Shown: in pieces, positions 1 to 7,356 of the stretch
Layout: the number at the start of each line of letters is the position of its first letter
Numbering within the stretch: position 1 is the stretch's first letter
From: Thermoplasmatota archaeon
Lineage (GTDB): Archaea > Thermoplasmatota > JAQUQK01
NCBI GenBank assembly: GCA_028716125.1
Contig: JAQUQK010000011.1
Location: forward strand, 1-18,882
Direction of reading: 5' to 3'
DNA: 18,882 nucleotides
Notes under the pieces: generated by a model
What the model was told of the DNA's origin: nothing
Databases searched by the model: none
What the model saw: the letters and a program-made list of their open reading frames with translations, nothing else
Made by a program: the position numbers and the translations under genes

Positions 1-690
1 ATTGACCAAAAATACATTGATACTGTGATAGACCAACCCAACAAACACGGCAGGAAGGCGGCCAGGATGCACGAGAATGCGATACAGAAGCCAAGGACGG
101 CGGGGGAAAAGCAAAACGCGCTACAGGGCCATCCAGATGGCTTTATCGCGTTATCGGACCTGAAATTAAACGACGGCAATCACGGCTTGCCTAAAAATCC
201 GAGATTTATCCGCGACGAACGATTCCGCGCCCTGTGCCAGTCTGTCCGCGACAACCCGGAATACATGCCAGCGCGTCCGATCATCGTAAACGAGGCGGGC
301 GTGATACTGGGCGGCAACATGCGGTGGCGGGCCTGTGTCGAAAACGGTATGAAGGAAATCCCCGCGTCATGGGTCCAGCGGGTCGTAGGCTGGCCGCTTG
401 AAAAGCAGCGGCGGTTTGTCCTGATCGACAACCGAACCGCAGGCGAAGATGACCTTGATATATTGGGCAACGAGTTTTCGCTCGAAGAACTTTTGTCGGT
501 AGGCATTGAGTTACCGCTCTTCACCGAAACGGACGAAGAACCAACGGAAGAAACCAAGGAAGATTTACGACCTATTCGCCGTTGTCATGTTTTGATTTCC
601 ATGACATCGGACCAGGCGTTGGAATTACTGCCGGTAATTGATAAAGCCCTTGAAGGGAAAGACGTAGATATCCGCCATGCCGGGAACTGA
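1..690 (+). CDS. ParB/Srx-fold nuclease-domain protein, 5' partial; possible C-terminal half of a DNA methyltransferase-ParB fusion
   Basis: ParB-like phage protein, expected to bind or cleave DNA near the packaging genes. Numbered from the GTG at 25, the domain runs from about residue 40 to 150. It has 'LSDLKLND' at 43-50, the family's signature-like 'GGNMRWRA' at 96-103 and a 'DNRTAGEDDLDIL' segment at 135-147. The rest is an acidic linker and a short C-terminal region. The frame has no stop back to base 1, so the true start may lie outside the window. The first codons read 'DQKYIDTVIDQ' and then 'GRKAARM', which resembles the C-terminal end of N6/N4 DNA methyltransferases (D-x-x-Y-x-D-x-x-I ... 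G-x-x-A). If it is not a fusion, the best local start is ATG 67, which has AGGAAGG at 52-58 eight bases upstream. The ParB assignment is fairly firm; the fusion is inferred. The next gene overlaps its 3' end by 14 bp. Confidence 0.8.
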   Translation: MDQKYIDTVIDQPNKHGRKAARMHENAIQKPRTAGEKQNALQGHPDGFIALSDLKLNDGNHGLPKNPRFIRDERFRALCQSVRDNPEYMPARPIIVNEAGVILGGNMRWRACVENGMKEIPASWVQRVVGWPLEKQRRFVLIDNRTAGEDDLDILGNEFSLEELLSVGIELPLFTETDEEPTEETKEDLRPIRRCHVLISMTSDQALELLPVIDKALEGKDVDIRHAGN

Positions 691-1210
691 CAACAGTATG
701 CTTGACGCCAAGACGCAATTACGGGCGGACCATATTCCGAACCAGCCTTTTGTTGTGCTGGATGCGTTCGGTGGATTCGGCGAAACATGGAAAAACGTGG
801 CAAAGAAAACTGGGCGATCCGATATTCACAGGGTAGGCATAGACGCGCAGGACCGTCCGGGATGCGTCAAAGGTGACAACCGTAAATGGTTAAAAGGGAT
901 TGACCTATCACGATTTGACGTTATTGATCTTGATGCCTACGGTATCCCATACGACCAGGTTTCAATTTTGTTCAGACGCAACTATTCCGGCATTGTGTTT
1001 TTTACGTTCATTCAGGCCTATGAGGGTTTGGTTCCCGCGAAACTTCTTGCGGAATCGGGAATAACGAAACCAATGCGTAAAAAATGCCCGACTATATGGG
1101 CGCATAGCGCATGGCAGATGTGGCTTGATTGGCTCGCAAACAACGGCGTCAAAACGGTATGGCACAGAAGCAAACATCGAAAACATTACGGCTGTTTTGT
1201 GTTGGAATGA
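677..1210 (+). CDS. Small class I SAM-dependent methyltransferase-like protein
   Basis: This 177-residue protein looks like a Rossmann-fold methyltransferase. 'VLDAFGGFG' (27-35) fits the SAM-binding motif I (D-x-F-x-G-x-G), 'VGIDAQ' (53-58) fits the acidic end of strand 2, and 'DVIDLDAYGIP' (81-91) sits where the catalytic motif IV lies. That last segment recalls the 'DLDPxGxP' of Trm1-type tRNA guanine dimethyltransferases, but the usual proline is alanine here. The substrate is therefore unknown; DNA, tRNA and protein are all possible. The protein is shorter than typical stand-alone enzymes and no target-recognition domain is visible. The ATG at 677 is chosen because it couples to the upstream gene (14-bp overlap), although its Shine-Dalgarno is weak; ATG 698 is an alternative. 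Confidence 0.7.
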   Translation: MPGTDNSMLDAKTQLRADHIPNQPFVVLDAFGGFGETWKNVAKKTGRSDIHRVGIDAQDRPGCVKGDNRKWLKGIDLSRFDVIDLDAYGIPYDQVSILFRRNYSGIVFFTFIQAYEGLVPAKLLAESGITKPMRKKCPTIWAHSAWQMWLDWLANNGVKTVWHRSKHRKHYGCFVLE

Positions 1211-1232
1211 AACTCAATATCGCATATCATAT

Positions 1233-1289
1233 CACCAGCAATAGGGTAGCTCACGAACGGGCGGACATCCTGGCCGCCTTTTGCTGGTG
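1233..1289. repeat. Inverted repeat in the gap before the radical SAM gene
   Basis: CACCAGCAA (1233-1241) is the exact reverse complement of TTGCTGGTG (1281-1289). Between them GGCGG (1260-1264) can pair with CCGCC (1274-1278). Together they could form a branched or nested hairpin in the 112-base gap between the methyltransferase-like gene and the radical SAM gene. There is no U-tract after it, so it is not a typical terminator. It ends 21 bases before the Shine-Dalgarno of the next gene. A role in translation control or RNA processing is only a guess. Confidence 0.5.
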
Positions 1290-1322
1290 TATAAAGTCAG
1301 GACAACGACAGGAGGTTGCGTC

Positions 1323-2120
1323 ATGAGTCTGATCTACGAACCAAAAGGCAAGGCCCGCGAATACTCTCCACTGGCGTTAAACGTTTACAGCGGCGGATGT
1401 GACCACGGTTGTAAGTACTGCTATTGTTCCGGCATAATGCGGGGGGCATGGAACGCAACTCCACGGGCCCGCGACTTGTCGGCATTATCGCGCGAGGCCA
1501 CAACGGCCCGGCGTCAAATCCTGTTATCGTTTATGGGTGATCCATATTGCTCGGCGGAAAGAACTCACCGCAAAACTCGCGATGCGTTGCGCGTGTTGTC
1601 TGCGGCACGGTGTTCCGTGGCGATTTTGACAAAGGGCGGTATGCGATGCCTTGACGATCTGGGCACGTTTCGCGCATGGCCGGATGGCCGCGTCAAAGTT
1701 GGGGCGACGCTTACATTCAACGCGTCGGCATTATCCCGCCAATGGGAGCCAGGTGCCGCAGATCCCGGCACCCGCATAGATGCCTTACGGCAACTCCATG
1801 CGGCAGGCGTTAAGACATGGGCCAGCATTGAACCAGTCATCATCCCGTCAGAATCGCTGGCGATTATCGAAGCCAGCCTGCCTTACTGCGACGCATACAA
1901 GGTTGGCCGGTGGAATCATGACCAGCGGGCAAACGCGACTGACTGGGTCGCTTTTGGGAAGTCGGCTGTCGATATGATCCGGGCGGCTGGGAAGCGGCTG
2001 TATATAAAAGTTGATTTGCGCCCGCACTTCCCGGCAGGATACCTTACACCGGAGGAATGCAATCAAGACACACTCACACTACCAGACCGACCGGAAGAAG
2101 TGAGTTTATGGCCCGCCTAA
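1323..2120 (+). CDS. Radical SAM protein, spore photoproduct lyase (SplB)-like
   Basis: This 265-residue protein should bind a [4Fe-4S] cluster and cleave S-adenosylmethionine to a 5'-deoxyadenosyl radical. The cluster motif C-x3-C-x2-C is visible as C26, C30 and C33 in 'GCDHGCKYC', and another cysteine follows at 35. The lead-in 'YEPKGKAREYSPLALNVY' is typical of the SPL-like radical SAM proteins often found in phage genomes. 'FMGDPY' and 'ILTKGG' fit later strands of the partial TIM barrel. The substrate is unknown; DNA lesion repair or nucleotide modification are candidates. The start is ATG 1323 because AGGAGG lies at 1310-1315 with 7-base spacing; the frame is open further upstream. It overlaps the terminase gene by 13 bp. 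Confidence 0.8.
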   Translation: MSLIYEPKGKAREYSPLALNVYSGGCDHGCKYCYCSGIMRGAWNATPRARDLSALSREATTARRQILLSFMGDPYCSAERTHRKTRDALRVLSAARCSVAILTKGGMRCLDDLGTFRAWPDGRVKVGATLTFNASALSRQWEPGAADPGTRIDALRQLHAAGVKTWASIEPVIIPSESLAIIEASLPYCDAYKVGRWNHDQRANATDWVAFGKSAVDMIRAAGKRLYIKVDLRPHFPAGYLTPEECNQDTLTLPDRPEEVSLWPA

Positions 2121-4111
2121 CCGACTCCGACCGCGACGTTGTCACGCAGGCGATACGGCATGCGAAACTTGTGGAGACTTCCCGCCGTGCCGCCCGGATC
2201 GTTAAGCATACCGACCCGGCGCCATCCGTTAAGCGCGTTCGGACTTGCCTTGAAAAGTCGGTCGGAAAATGGATGGTATATCACGGCCGTGAAGCATTCG
2301 ACCGTCCTTTCAGTTCTGACCACGAGCGAGTAATAGCCAAGATCGAGTCGGCCTTATCGGGTGGCGGTTTGTTCGCGCTCGCCATGCCGCGAGGGCATGG
2401 GAAATCGACAATCTTGAAGTGGGCAACGCTTTATTGCATCCTGACCGGCCGCCGGAAATATGTAATGGTCGTTGCCGCAACCGCAGAACTTGCCCAAGCG
2501 CTAATCGAATTTTGCCGCCAGCAAATCACGGAAAGCGAAACGCTTTATGCGCATTACCCGCATGTGTGCGAGTATGCCCGCAAGACAGACGGCAAGGCGA
2601 TCAAGGCGAAGTACCAGTTGCGCGCCGACGGCAAAACATCCGGAATACAGTGGAGCAAAACCACGCTTGTATTGCCGGAAGTGGTAAACGCCGACGGCAA
2701 AGGCTATCCATCAAACGGCGCAATTCTGGAGGGGCACGGCTTAACCGGGAACATACGCGGCAAATGGCGAGACACAAAAACAGGGGCGGTGTTGCGGCCT
2801 GATTTCGTTTTGCTCGACGATCCTCAAAGCCGGGAGTCCAGCGAGAGTGATTCGCAATGCGCAATGCGTGAGCGCATAGTTACGGGTGATATCCTGGGGC
2901 TTGCCGGTCTGCGGAAACGCATTGCGGCAGTGATGCCATGCACGGTGATCAGGCGCGGCGATTTGGCGTGGCGATTCCTCTCTCATGAGATGCACCCCGA
3001 ATGGCGCGGGGAAACATGCAAATTGGTCGACAAATGGCCTGCCGCGCAAGAAACTCTATGGGCCGAATATACGCGGATTTACCGAGAATCATCTTCCGCC
3101 GCCGCAACCGAATTTTACAAAGCGCATCGCTCGGAAATGGATGCAGGCGCTTGCGTATCTTGGGAGCACCGGATTCGTAACGGAGAGTTGTCAGCGCTTC
3201 AAACGGCGGAAAATCTGCTGATTGAATCCGGCGAACAATTTTGGGCCGAATATCAAAACGACCCGAAGGATAAAGCGGGCGATATCGCGCCGTACGTGCT
3301 ATTGCCCGATATACTCTCGCGCAAGATTACCACCCGCAAAACATGGGAGCGGCCGGATTGGGTTACGCGAGTGTTCGCGTCAACTGACATAAACCCAAGC
3401 TACGCGCTATCGACTGTTGTCCTGGGCATGGGCGAAGATCAATCCGCCTCTGTGCTTTGGTGGGGCGTACACAAACTTAACATTCCCGTGCGTGATATTT
3501 CCGCTGCGGCATATGCTCAAGCATTGTTCCCGGAGATCGTGCTACACGGTCGAGCACTCGCCAATTCGCCGTGCCGTCCAGAAGTATGGGCGCTCGATGC
3601 GGGCGGAGCGCAATTCGACGCCGTGACTCCGTACTCTGACCGTATATCGAAGGCTTGCGGACTAACCGTTATCGCCTTTACCGGGCGTGACGGGAAACGC
3701 TACCGGCCCGGAGGCCAAAGCACGATTAAGAGCCAGGTCCGAGAGCAGTGTCACGGCTGCGCAACCGTCAAAGGTGGAAGCCGATTCCGGTGGGTGGCGT
3801 GGAACTCGTGTTATTGGGGCGAAGTCGCGCAACGCGCATGGCTAGGCGCAGTTGGCGCTCCCGGCGGACTTACCTTGCCCGCAGGCAACAATAACGAAAT
3901 TATCTCGCAGGTATGCAACATGCGCTTGATGGGTAAGGGCGAGATCGGCGGGCAAACAATTTGGAATTGGCATTCTTTGCCCGGCAAGCATGATTTTCAC
4001 GACGCCATAGCACAAGGCTACGCGCTGGCGGCGTTCAGCGGAATCGGGACGGGTGGAGCGCTACAGGCACAAGCAGCAGCTAAACGGAGGATTCGGCATG
4101 TCGAAATTTAA
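2108..4111 (+). CDS. Terminase large subunit (DNA-packaging ATPase and nuclease)
   Basis: This is the motor that pumps phage DNA into the prohead through the portal and cuts it. In the 667-residue product the Walker A-type loop is 'PRGHGKST' at 94-101 and Walker B is 'VLLDD' with acidic residues at 237-238. The C-terminal half carries an RNase H-like nuclease signature: 'STDINPSY' with D427, 'WALDAGG' with D497, and 'HDFHDAIAQG' with D629 and D632. These are the three acidic positions expected for metal binding. The length is at the upper end for the family. ATG 2108 is preferred because the upstream in-frame ATG at 2057 has its GGAGG only one base away. No small subunit is recognisable in the window. 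Confidence 0.9.
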   Translation: MARLTDSDRDVVTQAIRHAKLVETSRRAARIVKHTDPAPSVKRVRTCLEKSVGKWMVYHGREAFDRPFSSDHERVIAKIESALSGGGLFALAMPRGHGKSTILKWATLYCILTGRRKYVMVVAATAELAQALIEFCRQQITESETLYAHYPHVCEYARKTDGKAIKAKYQLRADGKTSGIQWSKTTLVLPEVVNADGKGYPSNGAILEGHGLTGNIRGKWRDTKTGAVLRPDFVLLDDPQSRESSESDSQCAMRERIVTGDILGLAGLRKRIAAVMPCTVIRRGDLAWRFLSHEMHPEWRGETCKLVDKWPAAQETLWAEYTRIYRESSSAAATEFYKAHRSEMDAGACVSWEHRIRNGELSALQTAENLLIESGEQFWAEYQNDPKDKAGDIAPYVLLPDILSRKITTRKTWERPDWVTRVFASTDINPSYALSTVVLGMGEDQSASVLWWGVHKLNIPVRDISAAAYAQALFPEIVLHGRALANSPCRPEVWALDAGGAQFDAVTPYSDRISKACGLTVIAFTGRDGKRYRPGGQSTIKSQVREQCHGCATVKGGSRFRWVAWNSCYWGEVAQRAWLGAVGAPGGLTLPAGNNNEIISQVCNMRLMGKGEIGGQTIWNWHSLPGKHDFHDAIAQGYALAAFSGIGTGGALQAQAAAKRRIRHVEI

Positions 4112-4307
4112 GACATCGTCAAAAAAAACAAACACAACAAGGCAGTACGTGCAGTCCCCGGTTGTCCATGATGAGGGCATCAAGTGCCCGCATTGCGGGG
4201 AACGCTACGGACACCACAAGGCGCAACGCTACCCGCAAGGACGGCAACGCATGATATGCGGCAAATGCGGCTTGCCGTTCGTGGTATGGCGGGACGAGGA
4301 AAAATAA
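4098..4307 (+). CDS. Small zinc-ribbon protein
   Basis: A 69-residue basic protein with two knuckles, 'CPHCG' (C30, C33) and 'CGKCG' (C54, C57), which should hold one zinc ion. The N-terminal 20 residues are lysine/threonine rich and look disordered. The start is ATG 4098, with GGAGG at 4086-4090; it overlaps the terminase end by 14 bp, so translation is probably coupled. The partner is unknown. It could be a nucleic-acid-binding accessory to packaging, a late transcription factor, or a translational regulator in the style of Mu Com; nothing in the sequence decides between these. Confidence 0.75.
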   Translation: MSKFKTSSKKTNTTRQYVQSPVVHDEGIKCPHCGERYGHHKAQRYPQGRQRMICGKCGLPFVVWRDEEK

Positions 4308-4543
4308 AAAGGTGTAGACCAATTTCGGAGTAATTCGGAGGGGTTTTTTTTGTTAATTTCTTACAATTTGGCGAGTCCTGCCTATTGACAACTGCATGAT
4401 TTCCTGAAACGGTATCGCAAGAAAACAACCGGGCAGTGTCACCGGCCAGTGACATCGCCTAAAGCGGACGGAAAGCGGCTTGTAGGAGCCTACATCTCTT
4501 ACGAGCCGCTTTTTTGTTTGCCCGGTTGATCGAGGGAAAAAAT
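4308..4543 (+). other. Intergenic region between packaging and head genes
   Basis: No credible gene in 236 bases. From left to right it holds a direct repeat of TTCGGAG (4324-4330 and 4334-4340), a T8 run at 4344-4351, a perfect TTGACA at 4385-4390 without a well-spaced -10 box, and a small hairpin TGTCAC/GTGACA (4437-4442 with 4449-4454). It ends with the terminator-like hairpin listed separately. It is the longest gap in the window and the natural place for a transcription boundary. Confidence 0.7.
4472..4515 (+). terminator. Intrinsic-terminator-like hairpin upstream of the gpW-like gene
   Basis: AAAGCGGCTTGTA (4472-4484) pairs with TACGAGCCGCTTT (4500-4512). This gives a 13-bp stem with one G-U pair and a 15-base loop, followed by an uninterrupted T run to 4515. 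It is the strongest terminator-like structure in the window. Inside it TGTAGG (4481-4486) can alternatively pair with CCTACA (4489-4494), which is mutually exclusive with the top of the long stem. It ends only 16 bases before the gpW Shine-Dalgarno. Confidence 0.75.
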
Positions 4544-4798
4544 ATGGCGCTGACACTTGCGGTGGTAGAATCGGCAATCGAATCGCTTATTTCCGGAAGT
4601 CAGGCTTTTTCCGTTGGAGGTTTGTCTTACACAAAGGCGTCGTTGCCCGCGTTATGGGAAGCGCGAAGCATCCTCAAGGCCGAAGAAGATCGAAGCACAC
4701 GTCCGACTGTTCGTGCGTTTAATTTCGGCGCGTCCGCATACGGTGATACGTCCGGGACCGAAGGTGACATCCAGTTGACAAGTACGGTGACATCGTGA
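4544..4798 (+). CDS. gpW-like head-to-tail joining protein
   Basis: This 84-residue protein sits between terminase and portal, exactly where lambda W lies. The layout matches the small helix-hairpin-helix gpW fold: an N-terminal helix (about 2-18, 'LAVVESAIESLISG'), a short beta hairpin ('FSVGGLSYTKAS', 22-33) and a second helix ('LPALWEARSILKAEE', 34-48). A flexible threonine/serine-rich tail follows. In lambda, gpW enters the filled head and forms the platform for gpFII. The start is ATG 4544 with GAGG at 4532-4535. The stop overlaps the portal GTG. The assignment rests on size, pattern and synteny rather than on strong identity. Confidence 0.7.
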   Translation: MALTLAVVESAIESLISGSQAFSVGGLSYTKASLPALWEARSILKAEEDRSTRPTVRAFNFGASAYGDTSGTEGDIQLTSTVTS

Positions 4799-6264
4799 GG
4801 TTAGGGAAATTTCATTTCGGATATAACGCAGTCGAAGACAAACAGAGACGACAATCTCCTCAGACTCGTGTCCGTCATGAATCCGATATTCTGACCAAAA
4901 CCAAGAGGACGAAGCTCCTTGCGACCGCGCAAGACCAAGCGCGGAATCATGCGCTCGTCGCATGGATGGTGAGAAAGCACCTGGATTACGTGAGCAAATT
5001 TCACGTAAGTTTCCGGACCGGCAAAACGGACCTCGATACGTTAGTTAATCGTATTTTTCGATGGCACGGCAAGCCCGGCAATTTGGACTTCGGGGGTCGG
5101 TTCGGGCGGGATGAATTGTTCCGCCTGTTCGAGCTTGAGAAGGTTCTGTGCGGTGACGCGGCCTTGCTGAAACTTGACGATCTGAAATTGCAGGCGATTG
5201 AATCTGACTTGATAGCCAAAGGCGAGAAGGCTCCTGACACCGTCAATGACAGCGGACTGGTAGTCGATAGCTACGGCAGGGTGGAAAAATATGCGCTGTG
5301 CAAGCGGCCAACGACCGGGAGCAACCCGGTATTTGTCAGGCTGGCCGAGCGGGACGAGATCATTTTTGACGCTTACTGGACGCGGTTTTCTTCGCAGTTT
5401 CGTGGCGTATCGCCGTTATCCGTGGCGATAAACACAGTGCAGGACATCCACGAGGCGTTTGAGTTCAACCTGATCAAAGCCAAGATGCACGCTCTTTTTG
5501 GCGTGGCCGTCTTGCGCGATGCGAACGGGACTTCGGGAAACTTTGGCGGCGCGGGAGGAGCAACAAGCGAAACCACATCGGCGACAGCTACGGCTACTGG
5601 CACATCGTTCGACTTGAATCCCCGCGCCGTTAATTTGATAGACTTGAATCCCGGCGAAGATGTGAAAGTTTTGGAAAGCGGCACACCGTCAAGTCAGTTT
5701 GTGGAAGGCTCTTACTTGTTCATTCAAATCGCCATGCTTGCCCTCGACATTCCCGTCACATCCTTCGATTCGCGGCGGTCATCTTTCAGCGCGCGGATCG
5801 CGGACCTAAACGAATACGAAGTCAGTGTCGATTACAAGCGCACCAAGAACCGATACGTCCGGCAGGCTTACTCGGATTGGGTTCTGGAGCAAATCTGGAA
5901 CGACACAGCGACGCCCTGGCTATTGCGTTCGGTGGCCGAGCGGAACGGGATGCGGTTGCGGGACGTGCAGGAAGAGGTCGAGTGGATACCGAGCGGCAGT
6001 CCTTGGCTTGACAAATACTCGCAACTTCAGGGGGATCAACTCGGCATCGACATATACCTCGACAACCCGATTGATGCGGCCCGGCGCCGTGGCTCGGACG
6101 TGTTCTCGAATATAGACAAGATCGCGCAAGTTCGCAAGTACGCGGAGGCGGCTGGTATCCCTGCGCCCGTCCAGAGCGGGGCGACACCGGCGTCGACTGA
6201 TGATGAACATGAGCTTCCGGAAAATGATGCCGACAAAAAAGGCAAGAAGGAGAACGAGGAATGA
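4795..6264 (+). CDS. Phage portal protein, lambda gpB-like family
   Basis: The dodecameric channel at the capsid vertex through which terminase drives DNA. The 489-residue product shows the family's course: an N-terminal helix 'RNHALVAWMVRKHLDYV' (50-66), 'FRGVSPLSVAINTVQDIHE' (202-220) in the wing/stem region, a flexible Gly/Ala/Thr stretch (244-270), 'LIDLNPGEDVKVL' (281-293), and 'SSFSARIADLNEYE' (329-342), which resembles the 'NYSSARAAL' element of lambda-type portals. The C-terminus is a charged, Lys/Glu-rich tail. The GTG at 4795 overlaps the previous stop and no better in-frame ATG lies near, so re-initiation is likely. It overlaps the protease gene by 4 bp (ATGA). Confidence 0.88.
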   Translation: MRLGKFHFGYNAVEDKQRRQSPQTRVRHESDILTKTKRTKLLATAQDQARNHALVAWMVRKHLDYVSKFHVSFRTGKTDLDTLVNRIFRWHGKPGNLDFGGRFGRDELFRLFELEKVLCGDAALLKLDDLKLQAIESDLIAKGEKAPDTVNDSGLVVDSYGRVEKYALCKRPTTGSNPVFVRLAERDEIIFDAYWTRFSSQFRGVSPLSVAINTVQDIHEAFEFNLIKAKMHALFGVAVLRDANGTSGNFGGAGGATSETTSATATATGTSFDLNPRAVNLIDLNPGEDVKVLESGTPSSQFVEGSYLFIQIAMLALDIPVTSFDSRRSSFSARIADLNEYEVSVDYKRTKNRYVRQAYSDWVLEQIWNDTATPWLLRSVAERNGMRLRDVQEEVEWIPSGSPWLDKYSQLQGDQLGIDIYLDNPIDAARRRGSDVFSNIDKIAQVRKYAEAAGIPAPVQSGATPASTDDEHELPENDADKKGKKENEE

Positions 6265-7334
6265 ACCATGAACCCAAAGACTTTTCCCACATCCCCGCAG
6301 CCGCCTGCACTCTTATTGTCGGAGAATTCGAGCTTGGCGACAACGGCGAAAAGGCGAAAACCGCGCCGGTGCGTCTCGTTGCGCGTTCCGGTAAACCCAT
6401 TGAACACTGGTTTTGGGGCCGAATCGTGCATGATCTCGCCGGAATGCGGATTCACAAGCCCCGCCTCCCGATTGACTACGTGCATGACAGCAAGGAAATC
6501 GTCGGCTACCTGAACCGTTTCGACACCGAAAGCGGCGACCTAGTAACGAGCGGCGCTCTTGTACCGTTTAAAGAGTCAGACCGCGCAACCGAAATTCTGC
6601 ACAAATTCCGCGCCGGGGTGCCCTACGAGGCCAGCATCAATTTTGGTGGCGATGGGATCAAGGTCGAAGACGTGCCGGAGGGGTATGTGGCGCAGGTCAA
6701 CGGATTTGCCTTCGAGGGGCCGGGCTTGATCGTGCGCGAATGGCCGCTCAGGGGCGTGGCAATTTGTCCGTATGGCGCGGACATGCACACGGAGAGCGCG
6801 GTGCTTTCCAGTGCAAAACAGTATGCGGCGACGGTATTCCGGTCGCCCGAAACCGCAGCGAAGGAGACTGACAAAATGAAGCAAGAAAGTCCCGTCGAAG
6901 TTGCGGCCCCGGCCGAGAAGCCCGTGGTCGCGGAAGCGCAGAAGATCGAGACGCCCGTTGAAACCACAAAGGCGGAGGGTTCGCCCGTTGCGACACCCGT
7001 TGAAGCCGTACAGGCAGAGGGCGAGAAATCGGCGTCAGATCAGGAAGAGTCGGAGCCAAAAGCGGAAGTTAAAGAGGATCAAAAGCCGGAATTGAGTCGT
7101 AATGAGTTTTTGCAAATCGTCGATGAGTTCGGCGCGGAAATTGCCGCGCAGATCGTCAAGGATGGCGGAAGCTACATATCGGCGTTGAAATTGGCGTATT
7201 CCAAGCGCGGCGAAAAACTCACTGCATTGGAAAAACAGTGCTCCGAAATGAAATCCGCAAAAGTTGGTATGCCGGTTCCTGTGGTAGATGCGAGCAAACA
7301 AGAGAAATCACTCCTGTTCAAGACAGGGAAATAA
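6261..7334 (+). CDS. Prohead protease with C-terminal scaffold domain
   Basis: This 357-residue protein combines a capsid maturation serine protease (residues about 1-195) with an assembly scaffold (about 206-357), the arrangement of lambda C and of Mu-like protease/scaffold genes. H75 in 'IDYVHDSKE' and S125 in 'YEASINFGG' are the likely catalytic His and Ser; D174 or H176 in 'GADMHT' may complete the site. The C-terminal part is rich in Glu, Ala, Pro and Lys, and its last 80 residues are helical, as expected for a scaffold that the protease later degrades. The start ATG 6261 overlaps the portal stop, with GAGG just upstream. An internal start is listed as a separate feature. Confidence 0.85.
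   Translation: MNHEPKDFSHIPAAACTLIVGEFELGDNGEKAKTAPVRLVARSGKPIEHWFWGRIVHDLAGMRIHKPRLPIDYVHDSKEIVGYLNRFDTESGDLVTSGALVPFKESDRATEILHKFRAGVPYEASINFGGDGIKVEDVPEGYVAQVNGFAFEGPGLIVREWPLRGVAICPYGADMHTESAVLSSAKQYAATVFRSPETAAKETDKMKQESPVEVAAPAEKPVVAEAQKIETPVETTKAEGSPVATPVEAVQAEGEKSASDQEESEPKAEVKEDQKPELSRNEFLQIVDEFGAEIAAQIVKDGGSYISALKLAYSKRGEKLTALEKQCSEMKSAKVGMPVPVVDASKQEKSLLFKTGK
6876..7334 (+). CDS. Nested in-frame scaffolding protein (lambda Nu3-like)
   Basis: Inside the protease gene, AAGGAG at 6861-6866 precedes an ATG at 6876 by nine bases, in the same frame (codon 206). The 152-residue product would be exactly the low-complexity plus helical scaffold region without the protease. Lambda makes Nu3 in this way from within C, giving an excess of scaffold over protease. 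Good ribosome-binding sites inside a coding frame at a domain border are unlikely by chance, but expression is inferred. Confidence 0.65.
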   Translation: MKQESPVEVAAPAEKPVVAEAQKIETPVETTKAEGSPVATPVEAVQAEGEKSASDQEESEPKAEVKEDQKPELSRNEFLQIVDEFGAEIAAQIVKDGGSYISALKLAYSKRGEKLTALEKQCSEMKSAKVGMPVPVVDASKQEKSLLFKTGK

Positions 7335-7356
7335 ACACAAAAAAAGGAAAATAGTC

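Noticed and set aside
1129..1326. Short + strand frame (65 codons) across the end of the methyltransferase-like gene and the following gap
   Set aside because: No Shine-Dalgarno, basic low-quality composition, and it runs into the AGGAGG and start of the radical SAM gene.
4341..4351. T8 run after GGGG as a second terminator
   Set aside because: No pairing left arm precedes it; the sequence before it is a direct repeat, not an inverted one.
4385..4418. Promoter with perfect TTGACA at 4385-4390
   Set aside because: No acceptable -10 hexamer at 16-18 bases; the nearest TAT-containing sequence is about 22 bases away.
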